Source: DATJFH01 sp035495815 (GTDB taxonomy: Bacteria > Acidobacteriota > Terriglobia > Bryobacterales > Bryobacteraceae). From it: 9,042 nucleotides of DNA. Below are positions 1 to 5,875 of this stretch, in pieces; positions within the stretch are counted from its first letter, which is position 1; each line of letters opens with the position of its first letter. The DNA lies in assembly GCA_035495815.1 (NCBI GenBank), contig DATJFH010000364.1:1-9042 (forward strand), read 5' to 3'. The notes below the pieces were generated by a model. It saw nothing but the letters and a program-made list of their open reading frames with translations, did not search any database and was not told the origin of the DNA. Both the position numbers and the translations under genes were made by a program.

Positions 1-420
1 CGAATGGTACCGCAGGAAAAGATTGACCATTCCCTGCACATCGTCGGGATGATTGCGGCCGGCGATGAGCGCGGCGGCAGCCCGCGCCCGGTCGACCGCT
101 GGCTTCGCCATCTCCAGGCGCGCTTCGTGGTCGGCCAACGGCACCGCAATCGCCAGCAGGAAGCGCCTGTAATCTTCCTCTGAGCGCGATCCGCCATACC
201 GCAGCAGATAGCGAACCGCGTCTTTTTGCGCTTTGGACCAAAGGCCTTCTCCCCCCACATAAGCTCTCATGGAGGTCAGGACGTCCATTCCGATGTTGGC
301 AACCACCAACAATCCCAGAATGATAAGAGTGAAAACCAGGCCGATCAGCAGATGATGGATTTGAAGCAGCCGCCTTGGCTGACGGGCGACCTGACGGAAT
401 CGTTCGCTCCCGGTCTCCAT
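1..420 (-). CDS. Membrane-bound sensor protein, N-terminal part only (cut by window edge)
   Basis: Reading the minus strand from the ATG at 420-418 gives 140 open codons that run off the left edge. Residues 1-20 are basic and cytoplasmic. Residues about 24-42 form one hydrophobic membrane helix (LLIGLVFTLIILGLLVV). The extracytoplasmic part then starts with SMRAYVGGEGLWSKAQKDAV and later has FLLAIAVPLADHEARLE and GRNHPDDVQGM. From memory, this YVGGEGLWSKAQKDAV...NHPDD pattern is a conserved sensory module at the N-terminus of bacterial signalling proteins (GGDEF/EAL proteins or histidine kinases). The output domain lies outside the window, so the enzyme type is unknown. A Shine-Dalgarno AAGGTGG (complement of 428-434) sits 7 nt before the ATG and supports this start. 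The gene is divergent from the receiver/sigma pair, so it could be their input; this is inference. Confidence 0.8.
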   Translation of the reverse strand, partial: METGSERFRQVARQPRRLLQIHHLLIGLVFTLIILGLLVVANIGMDVLTSMRAYVGGEGLWSKAQKDAVRYLLRYGGSRSEEDYRRFLLAIAVPLADHEARLEMAKPAVDRARAAAALIAGRNHPDDVQGMVNLFLRYHS

Positions 421-445
421 TTCCTGGCCACCTTTTCGCGTTTCC

Positions 446-455
446 AGTATATAAC
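446..455. promoter_or_regulatory. Overlapping divergent -10-like elements
   Basis: The 111-nt space between the divergent sensor and receiver genes contains cagTATATAACgg. Read on the plus strand, TATAAC (450-455) resembles a sigma70 -10 box. Read on the minus strand, TATACT (complement of 446-451) does the same, about 25 nt before the sensor ATG. The two hexamers share two bases, so transcription in one direction could exclude the other. No good -35 hexamer is seen at 17 nt for either. A second plus-strand candidate, TGtTAGATAAT, lies at 478-488; it would give a short leader to the ATG at 532. This is pattern matching only. Confidence 0.35.
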
Positions 456-531
456 GGCTGGTAATTAGGCGTGGATTTGTTAGATAATGATTACCGAGTC
501 GGATTGGCCGGGAAGGCGGGCGCGCTATTTT

Positions 532-897
532 ATGCGAACTGTGCTGGCTGTGGACGACGAAGATTTCGTCATTTCTTCCATTGCAGAAGCACTTCGTGAC
601 GTGCGCTGCCGGCTGATCACGACGACGGATCCCCATCAGGCGCTGGACATGATCGAATCCCGCCATCCGATCGATCTGCTCATCACGGATCTGTTCATGC
701 CGTTCATGGACGGCGCAACGCTTCTCAGAAAGAGCCGGCGGATCCGGCCGGACTTGAAAATAATCCTCACGACCGGTGTCGCCTCTGAAGAGCAAATGCG
801 GCGGTGGCAGGCGCGCCACGAAATCGTAGTCACGAAACCATGGTTCGACGGCGAGTTCGTCGACGCCGTCAGGAGAGCGCTTGGGCAAGAATTCTAA
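532..897 (+). CDS. Stand-alone response-regulator receiver domain (CheY-like)
   Basis: This 121-residue protein is a single REC domain with no output domain. The beta1 strand TVLAVDDE supplies the acidic pair D8/D9. The phosphoacceptor is D53 in LLITDLFMPFMDG, the switch threonine is T80 or T81 in IILTTG, and the conserved lysine is K102 in VTKPW, so all catalytic positions are present. It should accept a phosphoryl group from a histidine kinase and act by protein contact in the cytoplasm. An in-frame ATG at 487 would add 15 residues. I prefer 532 because the REC fold begins at its third residue and a purine-rich GGAAGG lies at 511-516, although the 15-nt spacing is long. The stop is 14 nt before the sigma-factor start, so the two are probably co-transcribed. 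The kinase partner is not identified; the divergent sensor is a candidate only if its unseen part is a kinase. Confidence 0.9.
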   Translation: MRTVLAVDDEDFVISSIAEALRDVRCRLITTTDPHQALDMIESRHPIDLLITDLFMPFMDGATLLRKSRRIRPDLKIILTTGVASEEQMRRWQARHEIVVTKPWFDGEFVDAVRRALGQEF

Positions 898-911
898 CGG
901 TTCCGGCGGTA

Positions 912-1490
912 ATGACGAAGAAAACTGAAATCGACATTCCGATGGAAGACGGCGAACTCGTTCGAAGGGTCATCAGCCGTGATGAAGAGGCTCTCGGGAC
1001 GATCGTGACAAAATATTCCTCGCAGGTATTCACTGCCGCGTTCCGTGTTCTTCATAAATGGCCGGAGGCTCAGGAAGTGACTCAGGATGTCTTCCTGGCG
1101 TTATGGCGGTCCCCGGAGAAATTCGATTCCAAGCGGGGGGCTTTACTGACGTGGCTGCTGATCATATCGCGCAGCCGGGCGATCGACCTGCTTCGAAAGG
1201 TCCTGGCATATGAATCGAGAGAAATTGAACTGACACCGGAACTCTCCGGTTCCAGACAGGCGCTCCACCTGCCTTTTGCGCCGGATTCGGAAATTCTGGT
1301 CGAGGAACTCCTGGACCGGCTTCCCGAGGGACAGGGCCGAATCCTTCAGAAAGTGTATGTCGAGGGTTACGCTCTCGCCGAGTTCGCCTCAGCCGCGGGT
1401 GTGCCCCTGGGCACGATCAAGAGCCGCGCCCGATGCGCCTTGAGAAAACTGAAATCCGAACTTCTGGAAACATCCTGGCCGCCCCGGTAA
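912..1490 (+). CDS. ECF-type RNA polymerase sigma factor
   Basis: A 192-residue protein with the two domains of sigma70-family ECF factors. Region 2 spans about residues 15-96, with EEALGTIVTKYSSQVFTAAF followed by EVTQDVFLALW and a region 2.3/2.4-like stretch ending in SRSRAIDLLRK. Region 4 spans about residues 128-183, with LLDRLPEGQGRILQKVYVEG and the helix-turn-helix ALAEFASAAGVPLGTIKSRA that reads the -35 element. The linker between them is short and there is no region 1.1 or 3, as is normal for ECF factors. The frame is open back to 804, which would overlap the receiver gene by 94 nt in another frame. I chose the ATG at 912 because it begins just ahead of region 2 and avoids the overlap; its ribosome site is weak (ggcggt). 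No anti-sigma gene follows, which suggests control by another route, perhaps the receiver upstream. Target promoters cannot be told from this sequence. Confidence 0.92.
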   Translation: MTKKTEIDIPMEDGELVRRVISRDEEALGTIVTKYSSQVFTAAFRVLHKWPEAQEVTQDVFLALWRSPEKFDSKRGALLTWLLIISRSRAIDLLRKVLAYESREIELTPELSGSRQALHLPFAPDSEILVEELLDRLPEGQGRILQKVYVEGYALAEFASAAGVPLGTIKSRARCALRKLKSELLETSWPPR

Positions 1491-1668
1491 TAACAAGTGA
1501 AATAACAGGCGACGTGTCACTCGAGGACTGATCCAAAAGGGCTTTTCCATTCGTACTAACGGTAGGGTGGGGGTCGGGTAAACAGCAAACCGGTGGGATG
1601 CTGTGTTGCCCAGCCACACTTTCGGCGCTGCGCACTGGGCGCTTTCATGGTTAGCGGGTGAGAAAGCG

Positions 1669-2640
1669 ATGCGTGAACAGAGGGTCCCCGCTGGACAGGC
1701 GGCCGGGTGTGTCCTGTTCTCTGCGGTCTACCAGACGGACGGAAGGAGGCTGTTCGCAAAAGGTCACCTCGTCACCAAAGAGGACGCGCAACTGCTCGAG
1801 GCGAACGGAATCGGCGACGTGCGGATCGCCGAACTCGAGCAAGGCGAAGTAGGCGAGGCAGAGTCGGCGCTGCAGATTGCGGAGGCCATTGCGCAGGGGC
1901 CGCTGGAGATCCGCATGGCGCACGGAGGAGTCGCCATCCTGGCCGCGACCGAACGCTGCTGCCTGGTGGTCGACCAGCGACAGCTCAATCGGATCAATTG
2001 CGCCGGTAGCGTAGTAGTCGCTACTCTGCCTAACTTTTCGCTGGTGGATGCAGGGCAGCAGGTAGCCAGAGTCAAGAGCGCTCCCCTGGCGATATTGAAG
2101 CGCGAACTGGAGCATCTGAAATCGATCATCGAGGAAAGCCAGCCTGTCATTCAGGCCGCGACCATACGGGCGCCGTCAATTGGCGTGCTGTACAGCGACG
2201 TGCTCGATGGAGAGCGAGCGAGGCGCTTGTTCGAGAACGCCACCTGCCGCCGGCTGGAACAGTTCGGAACAGGGGTTTCGAAATCACTGGCTTCGATCGA
2301 AAAAGAAGAAGCCATGGTGAGATGTCTGCGCGCATTGCTCCTCACCCGGCCGACCCTCGTTCTGGTGGCCTCAACCACCGCGCCGGCGGGCCCTGCCGAC
2401 GTGGTGGGTCGCTCCATGTGCGGCGCCGGTTGCGTGATCGAACGATTCCTGGCTCCTGTCGAACCCGGGAGTCTGGCGCTGCTCGGATACTACCATGACA
2501 TTCCGGTGATCTCCGCCCCCGGGTGTCACCGTTCGGTCAAGCCTAACGTTTTGGATCTGCTCCTTCCTCCTCTGCTCTCCGGTTATCGGGTCTCACGCCG
2601 CGATATTGCCGGTTTCGGAGCGGGTGGACTGCTCGCCTGA
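1669..2640 (+). CDS. Molybdopterin-binding protein (MoeA/MogA-like fold, MocA-fusion N-half type)
   Basis: A 323-residue cytoplasmic protein. The order of motifs matches the N-terminal part of 'molybdopterin-binding/nucleotidyltransferase' (MocA-like) proteins as I know them. The N-terminal part has LFAKGHLVTKEDAQLLEANG and then IAELEQGEVGEAESA (residues 29-68). A middle part has ATLPNFSLVDAGQQVARVKS (118-137). The molybdopterin-binding fold runs from about 168 to 305 with VLVAST, PVEPGSLALLGY (263-274) and the SAPGC loop (282-286). It ends at the domain boundary with DIAGFGAGGLLA. The usual C-terminal nucleotidyltransferase half, which would attach CMP or GMP to molybdopterin, is absent; stand-alone versions are also known. 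Likely role: binding or handling molybdenum cofactor for a molybdoenzyme not seen here. GGTGAG (1657-1662) lies 6 nt before this ATG; the frame is open to 1603 but without a better start. The usual MoeA catalytic motifs were not recognised, so I give no gene symbol. Confidence 0.8.
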   Translation: MREQRVPAGQAAGCVLFSAVYQTDGRRLFAKGHLVTKEDAQLLEANGIGDVRIAELEQGEVGEAESALQIAEAIAQGPLEIRMAHGGVAILAATERCCLVVDQRQLNRINCAGSVVVATLPNFSLVDAGQQVARVKSAPLAILKRELEHLKSIIEESQPVIQAATIRAPSIGVLYSDVLDGERARRLFENATCRRLEQFGTGVSKSLASIEKEEAMVRCLRALLLTRPTLVLVASTTAPAGPADVVGRSMCGAGCVIERFLAPVEPGSLALLGYYHDIPVISAPGCHRSVKPNVLDLLLPPLLSGYRVSRRDIAGFGAGGLLA

Positions 2641-2855
2641 GTTCGACTCCCCTTTAAAAGACTGCCCCTCAGCCGGCCCCTGCACTGCTGCGCGTCTGGC
2701 CCGAGGATTCACTCGCCGGGCTGCCGGCCGGGCAATCATCATTGACTCCAGGTCCAGACCCATACCAATGCGCGGCGATCTGGCCCGGCAGCGGTTTGCC
2801 TACCCCTCGCTCACCAACGCCGCGGCATTCACACCCGCGCCGCCGAATGCGAGAA

Positions 2856-2862
2856 TAATAAT
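2856..2862 (+). promoter_or_regulatory. Possible -10 box before the AAA+ gene
   Basis: The 277-nt gap between the molybdopterin-binding gene and the AAA+ gene contains no convincing coding frame. Its only AT-rich patch is gAATAATAATCATC (2854-2865). TAATAAT could serve as a -10 element and would leave a leader of about 50 nt to the ATG at 2918. No -35 hexamer is seen 17 nt upstream. A 6-bp inverted repeat, GCATTC/GAATGC, flanks the segment just before it and is too short to call a terminator. The evidence is weak. Confidence 0.25.
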
Positions 2863-2917
2863 CATCAAGCAGGTATGCGGCGTTGGGTGTGGATGCCGCA
2901 ATGGAGATTCCCGGCTC

Positions 2918-3754
2918 ATGACTACTCTCGATATCGAAGGCGTATCCCTCCATCTGGCGCATCCGGACGAACTGCCGGTCCGCTGGGTCGGCCAGGAAGA
3001 GCTGATGCGCCAGCTGCTCGCGGCCTGGATGGTCATCCACGACCAGGACCTGCCGATGAACCCCCGCCTGCTCGGAAAACCCGGCGTGGGCAAAACGACT
3101 CTCGCTTACGCCGCCGCCAAGCGAATGAACCGGGATGTCTACATCCTCCAGGCCACCATGGATACGCGCCCCGAGGATTTGCTGGTCACCCCGGTAATCG
3201 AGGCCGAGAAGAAGCTGCGTTACGTCGCCTCGCCCCTGGTTTCGGCCATGCTCAGCGGCGGCGTCGCCATCATCGACGAAGGGAATCGAATGAGCGAAAA
3301 GAGCTGGGCCAGCCTGGCGCCTCTCCTCGATAACCGGAGATATGTCGAATCCATCGTGGCGGGGATCAAGATCAAAGCGCATCCCGATTTCCGGCTCGTC
3401 TCGACGATGAACGACGACGCCTCCACCTTCGAGCTGCCGGAATACATCCACTCGCGCCTCCAGCCCCAGATCTGGATCGACTTTCCGGAGCGTGACGAAG
3501 AGTACCAGATCCTGCAGGAGAATCTGCCCTTCGCCGAAGAGCGCATCCTGACCTACGTGACCGATTTCCTCCAGCGGGCGCATGCCGCGGACGAGCGCTA
3601 CACCGTGCGCGACGGCATCAACATCGGCCGCTTCGCCATCAAACTGGCGAGCCTGGCGACCGACCGCGAGCATGAACGCCGCGCGCTCGAAACCGCCGTC
3701 ACCGAAATCGTCGGCGAGGAAGCGCTACGCTACATCCAGGGGGGATCGATATGA
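2918..3754 (+). CDS. MoxR/AAA_5-type AAA+ ATPase
   Basis: A 278-residue AAA+ ATPase. The Walker A loop is GKPGVGKT at 53-60 and Walker B is VAIIDE at 116-121, followed by GNRM. Sensor 1 is STMND (162-166), and a likely arginine finger is R180 in EYIHSRLQP. The GNRMSEKSW...LLDNRRY pattern after Walker B matches the MoxR/dynein-related (AAA_5) group. Such ATPases form rings that remodel or mature a partner protein, usually with a VWA-domain partner. No VWA gene is visible here; the partner is more likely the large protein that starts 25 nt after its stop. The frame is open upstream to 2606, but that stretch reads as low-complexity filler. The ATG at 2918 begins just before conserved sequence (PVRWVGQEELMRQLL), with GGAG at 2903-2906 as a distant ribosome site. 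It is not clearly CoxD, although a molybdenum-cofactor gene lies upstream. Confidence 0.9.
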   Translation: MTTLDIEGVSLHLAHPDELPVRWVGQEELMRQLLAAWMVIHDQDLPMNPRLLGKPGVGKTTLAYAAAKRMNRDVYILQATMDTRPEDLLVTPVIEAEKKLRYVASPLVSAMLSGGVAIIDEGNRMSEKSWASLAPLLDNRRYVESIVAGIKIKAHPDFRLVSTMNDDASTFELPEYIHSRLQPQIWIDFPERDEEYQILQENLPFAEERILTYVTDFLQRAHAADERYTVRDGINIGRFAIKLASLATDREHERRALETAVTEIVGEEALRYIQGGSI

Positions 3755-3779
3755 ACCCCGTTCGGCAAACATTGTAATC

Positions 3780-5591
3780 ATGTCCGATGAAGCCGCAAGT
3801 CTCGACCGCGGGCGCTTCCGCTACTTCCCCGTCGTGCCTGGACGCATGGAGTTTGCCATGGAGCTGCGGCGCGAGCTTCTGGCCGCGCGGCCCGACGTGG
3901 TGGCGGTCGAGCTTCCCGCCAACCTGCAGCTGGCCTACATGCAGGCGGTCCTCCGGCTTCCCGAAATGTCCGTCCTGCTGTACCCCGGGGGCGACGATCA
4001 GGATCAGGCCATCTACGTGCCCGTCGAGCCTGCCGATCCGTTCACCGAAGCGATTCGCACGGCGGTCGGGATCGGGGCGGAGGTTCTGTTCGCCGACCCG
4101 GGCGTCGGCGAGAGGCCGCACCTGCCGGACCACTATCCGGACACCTATTCCATCTCCCGCATCGGGGCCGCCAGGTTTGTCGAGGCTTACCGCGTCTACC
4201 CGCAGCCGCGCTCGGATCAGATCGCGCGTCATGCTTCGGGCATCGCCTGGAAGCTGCAGGGCGCCGATCCTCTGGCCCGGGTCTTTTGCGTGATCTCGCT
4301 GAACCTGCTCGACCCGGTGCTCGACGCCATGGAAGAGCCCCAGCCCGAGCCGGCCGCGGCTGCCGTCACCGTTCCGGCCGGGATCTACAATCCTCACCCG
4401 GACTGCCTTGCCGAGATGACTCTGGAGTACCCCTTCCTCCAGGAGCGTTACGAGCGCTACCGGATCGACATGGAGGAGCCGGACGTTGTGGACCGCCGCC
4501 ACGCGCAGTTGAGTCTGTTCCGGGAATCGGAAGCGGCCTACGAAGCGGCCACCGGTGAAACCGTGGCCCACTGGCAGCGGCGGCTGCTGGCGCGCTTCAC
4601 CCGCAACCTGGCTCTGGCGGCCGGAGAGTTGACCGCCGGGCTGTTCGACATCGCCGTCGCCGCCCGATCGGTGGTGGACGACAACTTCGCCGCGGATGTG
4701 TGGGAGACTGCCAACCGGTACTCCCATCAGAAAACGGAATCGGACGTCCCCACCATTAATATTTCGGGAGAAGAAGTCTGGATCAACACCCGCAAGATCC
4801 GCTTGCGCCGGCGGCTTCCGAGCGCCAAGCGCCGCCTCCGGCCCGCCGGCTTGAAGTCTCGCCGGAAGGAAAAGGTTCCCGGCGAATGGGCGCGGGAACT
4901 GGACGGAAGCAGCATCTGCTCCTACCCACCGGAAGATCTGGTGATCGAAGACTACGGGCGTTTTTTGAAGAAGAAGGGCAAGAGCATCCTCTCCGAAGAG
5001 CGCGTGCGGGTCGAGCCGTTCACCACCTCCATCCTGGACGGGATCGACCTGCGGGAAACCATCCGCAACTGGCACGAGAACCGCATATATGTGCGGCATT
5101 ATCAGAAAATCTCCGGAGAGGTAGGCTCGGTGATCGTGATCTTCGACGAAGACGCCGGGGATCGGTACAATTACTGCACCACCTGGCTCGGCGAGCACCA
5201 GAACGAATCCGACATGGCGTTCTACTCCACCTACCCTTTCGACCACATCGTGGGTCCCGGGATCGGCCGCGGCGAATACGGCGGCTTTCTGATGAGCCTG
5301 CCGGCGCGCCGCATGTTCAACGTCTGGAGAGACACCGATTACGAGATGGCGGAAAACAAGTCCGAGCGTCTTCTTCTGGCGGGCCTGGACTACTCGGTTC
5401 AGAAATTCGTGGTGTACGTGGCCGCCAAACCGCCCCGGTCGATCTTCCGGAACATCGCCACCCGCTTTGGACGGACGATCGTTTACATTCCCATCGGGCA
5501 GCTCTCGCCGGTCACCTTAAAGAAGGTGCGAGTCGTGCACGTCCTGGACGGTTACGACAAGAGGGCCATCGCCAAGGATTACATATGGTAG
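3780..5591 (+). CDS. Uncharacterised 603-residue partner of the AAA+ ATPase (TraB/DUF5682-like N-terminus)
   Basis: I do not recognise this protein as a whole. Residues 12-106 read as an alpha/beta domain: YFPVVPGRMEFAMELRRELL, then RPDVVAVELP (37-46), VLLYPG (65-70) and, after a helix, GAEVLFADPG (99-108). This order resembles the TraB/ChaN/DUF5682 superfamily, in which 'PDvVavE' is a hallmark; the usual first-strand histidine is not evident. Residues about 215-320 are helical. Residues 338-366 are strikingly basic (RKIRLRRRLPSAKRR and so on), a possible nucleic-acid or membrane-surface contact. Residues 377-603 form a second, well-structured region with SYPPEDLVIEDYGRF, VGSVIVIFDEDAG, WLGEHQNESDMAFY, VGPGIGRGEYGGF and a final VRVVHVLDGYDKRAIAKDYIW. 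No signal peptide or membrane helix is seen. The frame is open to 3582, but that overlaps the ATPase gene; the ATG at 3780 is the natural start. The short spacing implies co-transcription with the ATPase. DUF5682 proteins are often encoded beside MoxR ATPases, which fits. Confidence 0.85.
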   Translation: MSDEAASLDRGRFRYFPVVPGRMEFAMELRRELLAARPDVVAVELPANLQLAYMQAVLRLPEMSVLLYPGGDDQDQAIYVPVEPADPFTEAIRTAVGIGAEVLFADPGVGERPHLPDHYPDTYSISRIGAARFVEAYRVYPQPRSDQIARHASGIAWKLQGADPLARVFCVISLNLLDPVLDAMEEPQPEPAAAAVTVPAGIYNPHPDCLAEMTLEYPFLQERYERYRIDMEEPDVVDRRHAQLSLFRESEAAYEAATGETVAHWQRRLLARFTRNLALAAGELTAGLFDIAVAARSVVDDNFAADVWETANRYSHQKTESDVPTINISGEEVWINTRKIRLRRRLPSAKRRLRPAGLKSRRKEKVPGEWARELDGSSICSYPPEDLVIEDYGRFLKKKGKSILSEERVRVEPFTTSILDGIDLRETIRNWHENRIYVRHYQKISGEVGSVIVIFDEDAGDRYNYCTTWLGEHQNESDMAFYSTYPFDHIVGPGIGRGEYGGFLMSLPARRMFNVWRDTDYEMAENKSERLLLAGLDYSVQKFVVYVAAKPPRSIFRNIATRFGRTIVYIPIGQLSPVTLKKVRVVHVLDGYDKRAIAKDYIW

Positions 5592-5690
5592 CCGCGCTTT
5601 CCAGACGATCTGTTCCCGGCGCGGGCTGCCGGCTCTTCCTGCTCGCGCCCGGCGCCGTACTGCGGCGGGACCGCAACCCGGCCGGACCAG

Positions 5691-5733
5691 GGAGCCCGGG
5701 CCGTGAACGATTATCTCTAGCCGGGCGGGCTCC
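5691..5733 (+). terminator. Inverted repeat after the AAA+ unit, possible terminator
   Basis: GGAGCCCG (5691-5698) pairs perfectly with CGGGCTCC (5726-5733), with a 27-nt loop in which GGC and GCC can extend the stem past a bulge. It lies about 100 nt after the stop of the 603-residue protein. There is no run of T after the stem, so an intrinsic terminator is uncertain. It may instead be an mRNA-end stabiliser or chance pairing in GC-rich DNA. The rest of the 5592-5760 stretch shows no gene I can support. Confidence 0.3.
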
Positions 5734-5760
5734 GTCATTGCATTGAGCTGAGCAGGCCGA

Positions 5761-5806
5761 TTAAGCGGATTTAAGAATTTTCGACTTGTAAATATCCCAT
5801 TATCAG
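5761..5806 (+). promoter_or_regulatory. AT-rich probable promoter region of the secreted repeat protein
   Basis: About 46 nt are sharply AT-rich against a GC-rich background: ttaagcggatttaagaattt, then tcgacttgtaaatatcccat. Candidate -10 elements are TAAATA (5789-5794) and CATTAT (5798-5803), but neither has a convincing -35 at 17 nt. The position, 70-115 nt before the start of the next gene and after an inverted repeat, suits a promoter. The exact element cannot be chosen. Confidence 0.3.
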
Positions 5807-5875
5807 CGGTTGGGCGATACAGCGGCCCGAGTGGAGTCCCTCCCGGGCGGGTTAGAACGTATGAGTGAGACTCGA

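Noticed and set aside
804..911. A 36-codon upstream extension of the sigma factor.
   Set aside because: It overlaps the receiver gene in another frame and encodes an Arg-rich stretch with no sigma-factor similarity.
1496..1521. AGTGA/TCACT inverted repeat after the sigma factor as a terminator.
   Set aside because: Only 5 bp with a 16-nt loop and no T-run; also a nearby AAAAGggCTTTT is too short to support.
1491..1668. A molybdenum-cofactor riboswitch before the molybdopterin-binding gene.
   Set aside because: I looked for a multi-stem structure in these 178 nt and could not find one I trust; a covariance-model search would be needed.
2606..2917. A 104-codon upstream extension of the AAA+ ATPase, or a remnant of a nucleotidyltransferase from the preceding gene.
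   Set aside because: The translated stretch has no nucleotidyltransferase motif and no AAA+ motif; the natural start is the ATG at 2918.
2669..3673. A 334-codon open frame on the minus strand opposite the AAA+ ATPase.
   Set aside because: The plus strand encodes intact Walker A, Walker B and sensor motifs; the minus product is compositionally biased.
3699..5246. A 515-codon open frame on the minus strand opposite the 603-residue protein.
   Set aside because: Its long opening is a by-product of GC-rich codons on the plus strand. The product is Gly/Val/Arg/Asp-rich without motifs, while the plus-strand frame has clear domain-like sequence.
5585..5746. A 53-codon frame whose ATG overlaps the stop of the 603-residue protein (ATATGGTAG).
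   Set aside because: The overlap looks like translational coupling, but the product is Arg/Pro/Gly-rich, continues the shadow frame of the preceding gene and contains the inverted repeat. No family resemblance.
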